NCBI RefSeq assembly: GCF_003386205.1
Contig: NZ_QRDY01000021.1
Location: 1-64,000, forward strand
Length of the DNA stretch: 64,000 bases
Reading direction: 5' to 3'
From: Cohnella lupini
GTDB lineage: Bacteria; Bacillota; Bacilli; Paenibacillales; Paenibacillaceae
This document shows, in pieces, positions 1 to 7,938 of this stretch. Under the pieces are notes generated by a model. The model ran no database searches and was not told the DNA's origin. It saw only the letters and a list, made by a program, of their open reading frames with translations. Numbering within the stretch: position 1 is the first letter of the stretch; each line of letters opens with the position of its first letter. The position numbers were made by a program, and so were the translations under genes.

Positions 1-91
1 ACGCGTACCCATCCCGAACACGACCGTTAAGCCCTCCAGCGCCAATGGTACTTGGACCGCAGGGTCCTGGGAGAGTAGGACGTTGCCAGGC
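1..91 (+). rRNA. rrf: 5S ribosomal RNA, 3' part
   Basis: The first 91 bases read as the 3' two thirds of a Firmicutes 5S rRNA. They contain the conserved ACCCATCCCGAACACG loop, then GTTAAGCCCTCCAGCGCC, and the closing GAGAGTAGGACG followed by the terminal helix strand. The 5' end lies outside the window. It is probably the last gene of an rrn operon, since a strong terminator follows directly. Confidence 0.95.
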
Positions 92-103
92 CGGAGAAAC
101 GAG

Positions 104-130
104 AAAGCACCCAGCGATGGGTGCTTTTTT
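104..130 (+). terminator. Intrinsic terminator of the rRNA operon
   Basis: A 10-bp stem (AAAGCACCCA / TGGGTGCTTT) closes a four-base loop and runs into a T tract, 13 bases after the 5S rRNA end. Confidence 0.92.
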
Positions 131-740
131 CGTGCCACTAGAAAGTATAAAATGATTGGGTTCCTGTATATTGATCTAATAGATCGATACAAACCTTGCT
201 GCCTTCCCAAAGCCCGCCGAAGCCGTGTTACTGTTGCGATGTGAGTGAGAGGCAACCATTTGAAATACGATGTTTTTCAAAGTATTTTCGAAGCGGATTC
301 CAGATTTAAGCTGGATTAGGATGTTATTTATCCCTATTGGACACTTTTTGTGCTATTCCTTTCCTAAATACGAGCGATAGTGATGTTCTTCATCCTACTT
401 TGATTGCAAAACTGCTCAATAGTTCTAATAACGATGATCCCCATTCTAATTTTCCTAATTTCCTAAATTTCTAATATCCTTGATTTACCCTTATAGCTCA
501 CTCACTTTTATCAAAGGGTACCGCAGAGCACGCCTTAATCTCGAAGTGACGAGCGTCGAAGCCGGTTTTCTTATACGAATCCTAATGAAACTGATATATC
601 GGCTCGGGACTAAGTCTTGAAGCTCAAAAACCCTCGTGACATCACGAGGGTTTTTCAACGTTCACCAAGCAATCGCCAACAACGTTGAGGAATAAGTTCG
701 TTCACTTGTAATGAGCGAGTACGGGCAATCGTAGACTATA
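131..740. other. Non-coding stretch downstream of the rRNA operon
   Basis: About 600 bases without a convincing gene or tRNA. Stop codons are frequent in all frames. The only clear structure is the inverted repeat at 626-655. The first gene of the next operon has its ribosome binding site (GAGGGGAG) at about 741-748. Confidence 0.6.
626..655. terminator. Bidirectional intrinsic terminator
   Basis: A perfect 14-bp inverted repeat (AAAAACCCTCGTGA / TCACGAGGGTTTTT) with only two bases between the arms, A-rich before and T-rich after, so it could stop transcription from either side. No gene is visible directly upstream, so it may insulate the nfeD operon. Confidence 0.85.
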
Positions 741-759
741 GAGAGGGGAGTGGATCGAA

Positions 760-1197
760 ATGGACTGGTGGGCGATCTGGCTTATAGTCGGCGGCGTATT
801 GCTCATTGCGGAGATGCTGACGCTGACGTTTTATTTGCTGTGGCTAGGAACAGGTGCCGTAATTGCAGCGGTCGTCGCTCTCATTTTCCCCGAGCTGTAT
901 CTCGTTCAGGCTCTATCCGGCGGAGTCGCCGCTCTCGCGTTTACGCTATTCACCAAATCGATTACGAGAAGGTTTAAGCAGTCCAGCGGATATAGGGATG
1001 CGATCCACGAGTTAGTCGGCAAGCAGGGTGTTGTCGTGGAGGCCATATCTCCCGGGAATCCGGGTATCGTTAGAGTCGGAAACGAAACATGGAGCGCCAT
1101 CTCTATCGACGTGCTGCTTAAGGACGATGAAGTAAGAGTCATCAGCAGGGGAACAACGGTGTTAGAAGTGCAAAAATGGGGAGGTTCGCCTGAATGA
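760..1197 (+). CDS. NfeD-family membrane protein (short form)
   Basis: A 145-residue protein with two or three hydrophobic segments in the first 70 residues and a soluble C-terminal part (about residues 80-140) with the NfeD OB-fold pattern (GKQGVVVEAISPGNPGIVRV, then WSA). NfeD proteins partner SPFH/flotillin-like scaffolds in membrane microdomains. The SPFH gene follows with an ATGA overlap, which supports that pairing. The start ATG has a GAGGGGAG ribosome site about ten bases upstream. Function beyond the pairing is inferred from the family. Confidence 0.88.
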   Translation: MDWWAIWLIVGGVLLIAEMLTLTFYLLWLGTGAVIAAVVALIFPELYLVQALSGGVAALAFTLFTKSITRRFKQSSGYRDAIHELVGKQGVVVEAISPGNPGIVRVGNETWSAISIDVLLKDDEVRVISRGTTVLEVQKWGGSPE

Positions 1198-2123
1198 TTT
1201 ACGTCGTATTTTTAATTTTGATCGTCATTGTCGTTATCGTGATGTTGTCTATCAAAATCGTTCCGCAGCAAAGGATCGGAGTCGTGGAAAGGCTTGGAAA
1301 ATTTAACCGCTTATTAACGCCGGGAGTTAATATTCTCGTTCCCTTTATCGATAACGTACGTGTGTACCATGATTTGCGAATACAACAAGCTAACGTGCCG
1401 CCGCAAACGGTCATTACGAAAGACAATGTCCAAGTTCAGATCGATACGATCATCTTTTATCAAATCGTTGCTCCGGAGCAAGCCACGTATGGAATATCCG
1501 ATTACGTGTATGGAGTTCGTAATATTACTACTGCTACATTGCGGCAAATTATCGGAAATATGGAGCTGGATGAAACCTTGTCCGGACGGGAGAGAATATC
1601 CTCGAATATCCGCTTAGCGCTAGACGAAGCTACGGAGAAGTGGGGAGTGCGCATCGAGCGCGTCGAAGTGTTGGATATCAAACCTCCGGCGGATATCCAA
1701 GAAGCGATGGATAAGCAGATGAAGGCGGAACGGAGCAAACGGGCCATCGTGCTGGAAGCGGAGGCGGCGAAGCAAGACGTGATCCTCCGGGCGGAAGGCG
1801 ACAAGCAGAGCAAGATCTTGAAGGCCGAGGGAGAGAAGGAAGCCCGAATACGCCAGGCTGAAGGCCTCCGTCAGGCACAAGAGCTGGAAGCGCTTGGCCA
1901 GGCCAAAGCGATACAAGCGGTCGCCGAAGCGGAGAAAATCCGAATCGAGCTGTTAAGCTCGGCCGGTCTTGACGAGAACGTGCTTGCGTATCGATCGTTC
2001 GAAGCGTTAAGCGAAATTGCCAAAGGACCGGCGAACAAGGTGTTCTTGCCCGTTAGCGCGGTGGATACGCTCGGCAGCATCGGAGCGATCGGAGAAGTAT
2101 TCAAAGCGAGGAAGTCGGAGTAG
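1194..2123 (+). CDS. SPFH/band 7 domain protein (stomatin/QmcA-like)
   Basis: 309 residues. One N-terminal transmembrane helix (about 2-22) is followed by the SPFH domain (about 25-190; GVVERLGKFNRLLTPGVNI, DNVQVQIDTIIFYQI). An Ala/Glu/Lys-rich coiled coil with repeated AEGDK/AEGEK units spans about 190-265. This is the stomatin/QmcA organisation: an oligomeric membrane scaffold that often modulates membrane proteases. It overlaps nfeD by four bases and is probably translationally coupled. A terminator follows 21 bases after the stop. Confidence 0.92.
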   Translation: MIYVVFLILIVIVVIVMLSIKIVPQQRIGVVERLGKFNRLLTPGVNILVPFIDNVRVYHDLRIQQANVPPQTVITKDNVQVQIDTIIFYQIVAPEQATYGISDYVYGVRNITTATLRQIIGNMELDETLSGRERISSNIRLALDEATEKWGVRIERVEVLDIKPPADIQEAMDKQMKAERSKRAIVLEAEAAKQDVILRAEGDKQSKILKAEGEKEARIRQAEGLRQAQELEALGQAKAIQAVAEAEKIRIELLSSAGLDENVLAYRSFEALSEIAKGPANKVFLPVSAVDTLGSIGAIGEVFKARKSE

Positions 2124-2144
2124 CGCAGGCATAATACATGAAGA

Positions 2145-2170
2145 AACCCCGCCAATCCATCGGCGGGGTT
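2145..2170. terminator. Intrinsic terminator between convergent genes
   Basis: Stem AACCCCGCC / GGCGGGGTT with an eight-base loop, between the SPFH gene and the convergent NlpC/P60 gene. It probably serves both strands. Confidence 0.82.
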
Positions 2171-2183
2171 GAGCGTCTTCATG

Positions 2184-2765
2184 CTAGCCGACTCTTCTTG
2201 CCGTTATATAGCGGCTTGAGTAATCGCTGACCTTGCTTATCAGAAGACCGTTAAACGAAGTTCCAATCGTGTTATGGATAAACTGGCCTCCGCCGATGTA
2301 GATCCCGACATGGTTGATTTTTCCCGGCGTACTAACGCTCAGAAAAATTAAATCCCCAGGTTGCAGGTTCTTCTTGGCAACATAAGTACCTTGCTTGCTT
2401 TGGGCGGCAGTGCCCCATTTCAAGCTGATTCCTTGCTTAGCGAAAACGTATTTCGTGAAGGAAGAACAATCGAACCAAAGTTTGGCCGGGTTATTGACTC
2501 CGAACTTGTAAGTTACTTTCCCTTTGAGGCTTTTTGCTACGGCTATGATCGATGCTTTCTTCTGCGCGGATGCCGAGCTCACTGTGGCTACGTTGTCTAT
2601 TTCGGGTGCGGAGCTTGCAGTAGCTACGTTTTCTTGAACGGATGCTGGGGAAGTCGTAGCGGCAAATGCGGATTGTTGACCTGCAACCATGCCAATTCCC
2701 GTAGCCATCATCATAAAGCAAGCGGCGCCGATTATTATTTTTTTGAAATGGGATTTATTAGTCAT
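2184..2765 (-). CDS. Secreted NlpC/P60 cell-wall hydrolase
   Basis: 193 residues. A lysine-rich N-terminus and hydrophobic core end at a likely signal peptidase site near residues 33-36 (SAFA). A low-complexity linker contains two imperfect NVAT-SSA repeats. The NlpC/P60 domain follows, with the nucleophile cysteine in LWFDCSSFTKYVF (about C100) and the histidine in INHVGIYIGGG (about H152). Such enzymes are D,L-endopeptidases cutting peptidoglycan stem peptides. No SH3b or LysM wall-binding domain is present, so it is a minimal enzyme. The ribosome site (AGGAGGG) is strong, and the gene is monocistronic and convergent with the SPFH operon. Confidence 0.92.
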   Translation of the reverse strand: MTNKSHFKKIIIGAACFMMMATGIGMVAGQQSAFAATTSPASVQENVATASSAPEIDNVATVSSASAQKKASIIAVAKSLKGKVTYKFGVNNPAKLWFDCSSFTKYVFAKQGISLKWGTAAQSKQGTYVAKKNLQPGDLIFLSVSTPGKINHVGIYIGGGQFIHNTIGTSFNGLLISKVSDYSSRYITARRVG

Positions 2766-2953
2766 ATTAACCCTCCTGTAGGTGTTCTAGGTGACAAATG
2801 GAAGTATAGCATGGCGCTTGTCCTAGAATAGGAAATTGAGCGGATTCTAATTTTGGGAATAAGTGGATTCAATAATCAAGCAATGAGGAATACAATGAAA
2901 AACGTCGAAAACAAGAGCAATAACACGATAATCGCATGATTACTATAGTTTGT

Positions 2954-2983
2954 TTGACGTCCCGAGCGTAGATCTTCTATAAT
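2954..2983 (+). promoter_or_regulatory. Sigma-A type promoter for the guanylate-kinase-like gene
   Basis: TTGACG, an 18-base spacer and TATAAT, about 72 bases before the start codon at 3056. A 10-bp palindrome (GATAATTATC) lies a few bases downstream of the -10 box and could be an operator. Confidence 0.75.
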
Positions 2984-3055
2984 TGATAATTATCGGATAA
3001 TTCTGCATTTTCATAAGGAATTCATCTTTTTTCATTGACGAGGGAGATGGTGCAA

Positions 3056-3643
3056 ATGTACGAATTAAAGGAACGGGACAAGATAATCGTCTTTACCGGC
3101 CCGGACGGTTCGGGTAGAAAGTCTGTAGCGGAAGCCGTAGGTCAAACCTTCGGGATGGAAAAAGTCATTTCTTATGTCACTCGACCGCCAAGACCTGGCG
3201 AAGTTAACGGTCAAGATTATCATTTCATCACGCATGAAGATTACCGAGAGATGGATGATCAAGGAGGATTTCTGGAGAGCGTTGAAATCGATGGAGACTT
3301 CTATGGCATTCGAAGCCTGGATATCGAAGAAAAGCTCAATCAGCACGATTCCGTGTATCTAATCCTGAATCACCAGGGTGCGAGTATCCTGAAGAGCATC
3401 TATTCGGACAAAGTCATTCGTTTATTTCTATACGCCGATCGCAGAACGGTGGAAGACCGCGAGCAGAAATTGGGATTGCCGGCGGATGTCATAATAAAAC
3501 ACCTTAGTCATTACGATCTCGAGATGAGCTATCGCAACGCATGCGAACACTCTTTCGAGAATTACGATCTGGGGCAGACAACGTACGAAATCACGAATAC
3601 GTTGGAAAGATATTTGCAACGCGATTTGGTCGACAAGGACTAG
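3056..3643 (+). CDS. Guanylate-kinase-like P-loop protein
   Basis: 195 residues from the ATG that has AGGGAG about nine bases upstream; an earlier in-frame TTG at 3035 has no ribosome site. Residues 15-23 (GPDGSGRKS) form a guanylate-kinase-type P-loop. TRPPRPGEVNGQDYHF (about 46-61) matches the GMP-binding signature of Gmk. The second half (lid and C-terminal helices) diverges from housekeeping Gmk. The gene stands alone with its own promoter and terminator, unlike the rpoZ-linked gmk of Firmicutes. It is probably a paralogue acting on a nucleotide or serving as a regulator; the substrate is unknown. Confidence 0.8.
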   Translation: MYELKERDKIIVFTGPDGSGRKSVAEAVGQTFGMEKVISYVTRPPRPGEVNGQDYHFITHEDYREMDDQGGFLESVEIDGDFYGIRSLDIEEKLNQHDSVYLILNHQGASILKSIYSDKVIRLFLYADRRTVEDREQKLGLPADVIIKHLSHYDLEMSYRNACEHSFENYDLGQTTYEITNTLERYLQRDLVDKD

Positions 3644-3664
3644 TTCATCCATAGAAGGAACGCG

Positions 3665-3705
3665 AATCGCAAATCCTAACTTCGCCGTTGGGGGTTGCGA
3701 TTTTT
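3665..3705 (+). terminator. Intrinsic terminator after the guanylate-kinase-like gene
   Basis: Outer stem AATCGCAA / TTGCGATT with an inner CCTAAC / GTTGGG helix, followed by TTTTT. Confidence 0.8.
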
Positions 3706-3796
3706 AGTTATTTCGTATTACGTTTGTTAGCGTTGTGATATAGTTTTAGGATAACAAACGGCAAAGAAATTACATAACAGTAATGGAGGGATCCGC

Positions 3797-6343
3797 GTGT
3801 CCGAATTGAAATGGCTCGTAACGAAATGGAAGTTCAAATCAAGCACGGATCAAGACTGGTTACCCGCGCAGGTTCCGGGTTGCGTGCATACGGATTTGCT
3901 GCGAAACGGATTGATTCCAAATCCGTTCGAAGGCAAGAACGAGATCGAGCTCCAATGGATCGATCGTAAGGATTGGGAGTACGAGACCGAATTCGACGCT
4001 CCCGAACAGTGGCTCGTCCAATCCCAGATTGAATTGGTGTTTGAAGGCTTGGACACTTATGCGGCAGTTTATTTAAACGATAATCTTATTTTGTCCGCGG
4101 ATAACATGTTTCGAACATGGACGGCGGAAGTAAAGCCGCTGCTTCACGATAGCGGTAATCGGTTACGGATCGTTTTCCGTTCGGCCATTCAGGAAGGACT
4201 TTCGAAGCTCGAGGCTAACGGGTTCGGTTATCCGGCACCCAACGATGATTCGTCGATCGGCGGTCTTGAAGAGCGGAAGCTAAGCGTATTTTCTCGGAAA
4301 GCACCCTATCATTACGGCTGGGATTGGGGTCCGAGGTTCGTCACCAGCGGTATTAGCAAGAATATATCGATTCAAGGCTGGACAGGCTATCGAATACGGG
4401 ATTTATTCATTCGTCAGGATCAAGTGTCAGCGGATTTCGCGAAAATAACGGCAGTCGTGCAAATTCAATCCGAAGTTGAGGGAATTGGCAAGCTAATCGT
4501 TACCTCTGACAACGGAATGAGTTGGGACAAGCAAGTTCAGCTAAGTCCAGGCAGTCAAACGGTGGAGATCGCAATCGATATCGCATCTCCTAAGCTGTGG
4601 TGGAGCAGAGGGTTAGGCGAAGCCTCGCTCTATACGTTCAATGCGTCTTTCAGCGCGGATAATGGCCAATTAACGAGCAAATCCGTTCGGACGGGTCTAC
4701 GCTCGGTGAAACTGATTCGCAAGCCGGACAATAAGGGAACGAGCTTCTATTTCGAATTGAACGGAATTCCCGTTTTCGCCAAAGGCGCCAACCATATTCC
4801 GAATGACAGCTTTTTCAACGAAGTTACGGAAGAACGTTATCGGCATGAAATTGCAAGCGCTGCCGAATCCAATATGAATATGCTCAGAGTTTGGGGCGGG
4901 GGACTCTACGAACAGGATATTTTCTATGATCTATGCGATGAATACGGAATTCTCGTATGGCAGGACTTTATGTTCGCTTGCAGCATGTACCCCGGCGATC
5001 AGGCCTTTTTAGACAACGTCCGCGAAGAAGCGATAGACAATATCCGAAGGTTGCGCAATCATCCAAGCATCGCGTTATGGTGCGGTAACAACGAGATCGA
5101 CACCGCTTGGTCCCAATTCAGCGAAGATGGCGGTTGGGGCTGGAAGCAACGATATACGGCCGAGCAACGAGATAAAATATGGACGGATTACGAAGCGATA
5201 TTCCATCGAGTGCTTCCCGAGGTCGTCGAAGAATACGCGCCGGACATCGAATATTGGCCGTCTTCGCCGATGCAGGCTATTACGAATAACGTCGAACAGC
5301 ATGCGACGAACAATTCCTCTAACGGGGATATTCATTTTTGGGCGGTATGGCATGCATCGGAACCGTTCGAGAATTATAAGCTCAACGTGGGAAGATTCAT
5401 GAGCGAATACGGTTTTCAATCGTTCCCGGAGCATAAGACGGTCAGCGCGTATGCAAACAAGGACCAAATGGCGCTCGATTCCGACGTCATGCTGCATCAT
5501 CAGAAGAACGGACGCGGCAATTTTTTGATTAAGGAATATTCGGAGAAATATCTTAAAGACCCTAAAGACTTCGTCTCCTTTCTTTACATGAGCCAGGTGC
5601 TCCAAGCGGAAGGCATGAAGATCGCTATCGAAGCGCATAGAAGGAACAAAGATTATTGCATGGGTACGTTGTACTGGCAGATGAACGATTGCTGGCCGGT
5701 CGCTTCTTGGTCGAGCATGGACTATTACGGCCGATGGAAAGCCGTTCAATATTACGTGGCGCGCAGCTTCCGCGATGTGATGGTGTCGATCGAACAGACT
5801 GAAGACAGCATCGAATTCCATGTCGTAACGGATATTCTCCAGCCGATTCAAGCAACGCTGAAATGGACGTTATACGATTTCGAAGGGAATGCGTTGAAGT
5901 CGGATTCCCATCCCGTGGACGTCCCGGTTAACGGAGCGGTAAAAGCATTGCAATTACAGGTAGTGGAACTCTTGGAAAACTACAGCGCGGAGAATACGGT
6001 ATTGGTGGGGCGATTGATTCAAGATGGCCGGGAGTTGGATAGCAAGGAACACTATTTTCGCTATTCAAAGCATTTAGCGTTAAGTATGAAGCCGAATATC
6101 GAGATAACGGAAATACAGGGGAGCTCGGGAACGGCATATACTTTGAACGCGCGCAGCCTTGCCAAGCAAGTGTGGCTGCAATCAGAGGAAGAGGGGATAT
6201 TCTCCGATAATTACTTCGATCTCGTGCCGGGAGTACCCAAGACGGTGATTTTCAAGAAGAGGATTGCGGAATCCGCTGCTTTCATACAGGCTTCTCCCGG
6301 AAAGCTTGACGTCAAATCGATGGTCGATTTTGTCGGTCGCTGA
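3797..6343 (+). CDS. Beta-mannosidase, glycoside hydrolase family 2
   Basis: 848 residues, normal for GH2 beta-mannosidases, starting at GTG with GGAGGG eight bases upstream. The N-terminal sugar-binding jelly roll (about 1-180) contains the mannosidase-typical PGCVHTDLL and PYHYGWDWGPRF. An immunoglobulin-like domain follows, then a TIM barrel with the acid/base glutamate in WCGNNEID (E433) and the nucleophile in MSEYGFQSFP (E537). It removes terminal beta-D-mannose from manno-oligosaccharides. No signal peptide is seen, so it acts in the cytoplasm on imported sugars. No transporter is adjacent, and the gene seems monocistronic. Confidence 0.93.
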   Translation: MSELKWLVTKWKFKSSTDQDWLPAQVPGCVHTDLLRNGLIPNPFEGKNEIELQWIDRKDWEYETEFDAPEQWLVQSQIELVFEGLDTYAAVYLNDNLILSADNMFRTWTAEVKPLLHDSGNRLRIVFRSAIQEGLSKLEANGFGYPAPNDDSSIGGLEERKLSVFSRKAPYHYGWDWGPRFVTSGISKNISIQGWTGYRIRDLFIRQDQVSADFAKITAVVQIQSEVEGIGKLIVTSDNGMSWDKQVQLSPGSQTVEIAIDIASPKLWWSRGLGEASLYTFNASFSADNGQLTSKSVRTGLRSVKLIRKPDNKGTSFYFELNGIPVFAKGANHIPNDSFFNEVTEERYRHEIASAAESNMNMLRVWGGGLYEQDIFYDLCDEYGILVWQDFMFACSMYPGDQAFLDNVREEAIDNIRRLRNHPSIALWCGNNEIDTAWSQFSEDGGWGWKQRYTAEQRDKIWTDYEAIFHRVLPEVVEEYAPDIEYWPSSPMQAITNNVEQHATNNSSNGDIHFWAVWHASEPFENYKLNVGRFMSEYGFQSFPEHKTVSAYANKDQMALDSDVMLHHQKNGRGNFLIKEYSEKYLKDPKDFVSFLYMSQVLQAEGMKIAIEAHRRNKDYCMGTLYWQMNDCWPVASWSSMDYYGRWKAVQYYVARSFRDVMVSIEQTEDSIEFHVVTDILQPIQATLKWTLYDFEGNALKSDSHPVDVPVNGAVKALQLQVVELLENYSAENTVLVGRLIQDGRELDSKEHYFRYSKHLALSMKPNIEITEIQGSSGTAYTLNARSLAKQVWLQSEEEGIFSDNYFDLVPGVPKTVIFKKRIAESAAFIQASPGKLDVKSMVDFVGR

Positions 6344-6364
6344 TCAAGTTAATCGTGAGATGAA

Positions 6365-6406
6365 ATGCCCGAACTATCGGCTCCAAGGAGACGATAGTTT
6401 GGGCAT
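6365..6406. terminator. Inverted repeat between convergent genes
   Basis: A 15-bp stem (ATGCCCGAACTATCG / CGATAGTTTGGGCAT, one G-T pair) with a 12-base loop between beta-mannosidase and the convergent small membrane protein gene. There is no long T run, so terminator activity is likely but not certain. Confidence 0.65.
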
Positions 6407-6416
6407 AGTATAAGTT

Positions 6417-6575
6417 TTAAACCGAGTTTCTCCGACCTCGCATCAACAGGATCAAGCCGATGATTACGACCGCGAAGCCGATAACGCCGAAGGAAGAAAC
6501 TACGCCGATAGCCACTTTGGCTACCCAGAGAATGATGGCGACGATTAACGCGAGAATACCTAAGAATAGAATCAT
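6417..6575 (-). CDS. Small hydrophobic membrane protein, 52 aa
   Basis: A 52-residue protein, hydrophobic over nearly its whole length with two likely transmembrane helices (about 2-20 and 27-45) and a basic end (RGRRNSV). It starts MILFLGILAL and has a GGGGG ribosome site seven bases before the ATG. Small two-helix proteins of this kind are common stress-related proteins in Firmicutes. I do not recognise a specific family. Confidence 0.7.
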   Translation of the reverse strand: MILFLGILALIVAIILWVAKVAIGVVSSFGVIGFAVVIIGLILLMRGRRNSV

Positions 6576-6657
6576 AGTAATACCCCCATATGATTTGATA
6601 TCTGTTATTACCCGAAAATCCGAAATTAAACAAAGGGAATTATTGTATGATGACGGA

Positions 6658-6686
6658 TTGACTTAAATGGAAACTCATGGTATCTT
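6658..6686 (+). promoter_or_regulatory. Promoter of the Tad pilus operon
   Basis: TTGACT, a 17-base spacer and TATCTT, about 100 bases before tadZ. It points into the pilus operon and is the only good candidate upstream of it. Confidence 0.7.
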
Positions 6687-6718
6687 ATCGATACAAATAA
6701 TTTAAGCAAAGCGGAAGC

Positions 6719-6760
6719 ACCGCAAATTCTGACGGTTTACGTCGGGGTTTGCGGTTTTTT
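6719..6760 (+). terminator. Terminator hairpin in the leader of the Tad operon
   Basis: Stem ACCGCAAA / TTTGCGGT with inner TGACG / CGTCG, followed by a T tract. It lies between the promoter at 6658-6686 and the first gene at 6787, and no plus-strand gene ends before it. It therefore looks like an attenuator in the 5' leader rather than the end of another unit. Confidence 0.72.
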
Positions 6761-6786
6761 GCGTTTCCGGACAGGAGGAGAATGGA

Positions 6787-7938
6787 ATGGCCAAGAGAGT
6801 CGTAATTGCGGTTTCTCAGCGGGAATATGCCGCCAAGCTTGCTGAGTATCTTAGGGAGGAGGAGCCGGATTGGGAAATCGCAGCTTATACGCACGATAGC
6901 GCGCTGCGTATGGAACTGCAGGACAATCGAAAGATCGACTTATTGATCGGCGAACCCAACCTACTGCAACAACAAATTGACCTGAATGGCCGCGTCGCTA
7001 CGATAATTGCTCTAGTAGAGGAGAGAGGGCTAATCGAAGACGTAAAGCATTGGCAAGAGGTCGTCCGGTATCAGCCTTTGCCCGCTATTTTATCCGGATT
7101 GAGAGTGGCGATGACGCCGGTTACGGTATCCTCCTCCTCAGGTAAAGGTCAAATCGTTACGGTTTTCTCCGCTTCCGGTGGTCTTGGCAAAACGACTGTG
7201 GCTATAAACCTGATTCGACAAGCCGGGGAACGTGGATTGCGTACTTTTTACTTGAACATGGAGGCGCTGAACGCAACATCTCTGTTATTCGGCAGAGGGG
7301 AGCCGGATAGCTTGTCCCGATTGTTATATGCGATGCAGGCGCATCCGGACCAATGGAAGACTTTATTAGGGCAGCTATGCAGGCATCAACCGCAATTGCG
7401 GACGGATTATCTGGATGCGCCGGATCATCCGGGCGAGCGTCTGGCGTTGACCTCGGAGGTTTTGGAAGCGTTGCTGGAACGAATCCGTGAAACGGAGCGA
7501 TACGATTTGATTGTAATTGATCCGGATTCCGGAGCTGGAGAATGGCATCGCAGGCTTCTGCAAATGAGCGATAAGGTCGTATGGGTGACTGCCGACGACG
7601 CCCAAACGCTTTCGAAGACGGGGAAGCTGCTTCATTATTGGAAGGAGACAACCGGTAATGCCATGAATCAAGTTTCGTTCGTGCTTAACAAAGGAAACGG
7701 AGGAGCGATGATGAATCAATGGAATTTGCCCTCCGGCGCACCGGCTGCGACGTTGCCCTACATCCCGCAATGGAAGGCGATAGAACATCCGGGAAAGCTT
7801 CTAAACGCTCCGGCTTTCTCGGGTGCGGTGGAGCAGCTTTTTCATAGCTTGGGTTTCGGAGAATTGATTCCGAGGGCGAGACGGAGAAGGGAGGATGGAC
7901 ATGGAGCTCAGCGGACTCACGTTAGAGGAGCTGGCTGA
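6787..7938 (+). CDS. tadZ: TadZ/CpaE-like pilus localisation ATPase
   Basis: 383 residues. The N-terminal 110 residues resemble a degenerate receiver domain, as in CpaE/TadZ. The rest is a ParA/MinD-type ATPase with a deviant Walker A (SASGGLGKTT, residues 128-137) and an aspartate motif in YDLIVIDPDSG. TadZ proteins place the pilus machine in the cell. It is the first gene of the operon with ribosome site AGGAGG. The downstream tadA start lies inside its 3' end, indicating translational coupling. The C-terminal tail is arginine-rich and may be unstructured. Confidence 0.88.
   Translation: MAKRVVIAVSQREYAAKLAEYLREEEPDWEIAAYTHDSALRMELQDNRKIDLLIGEPNLLQQQIDLNGRVATIIALVEERGLIEDVKHWQEVVRYQPLPAILSGLRVAMTPVTVSSSSGKGQIVTVFSASGGLGKTTVAINLIRQAGERGLRTFYLNMEALNATSLLFGRGEPDSLSRLLYAMQAHPDQWKTLLGQLCRHQPQLRTDYLDAPDHPGERLALTSEVLEALLERIRETERYDLIVIDPDSGAGEWHRRLLQMSDKVVWVTADDAQTLSKTGKLLHYWKETTGNAMNQVSFVLNKGNGGAMMNQWNLPSGAPAATLPYIPQWKAIEHPGKLLNAPAFSGAVEQLFHSLGFGELIPRARRRREDGHGAQRTHVRGAG

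Noticed and set aside
2978..3003. Fur box near the guanylate-kinase-like promoter
   Set aside because: Only one half matches TGATAAT; the second half diverges, so a plain palindrome is all that can be claimed.
5075..5851. A 258-codon open frame on the minus strand opposite the beta-mannosidase gene
   Set aside because: Antisense of a conserved GH2 catalytic domain; composition is Arg/His-rich as expected for a shadow frame.
6690..6786. Possible c-di-GMP riboswitch ahead of the Tad operon
   Set aside because: The leader is too short and lacks the conserved core of the GEMM classes; only a terminator hairpin is clear.
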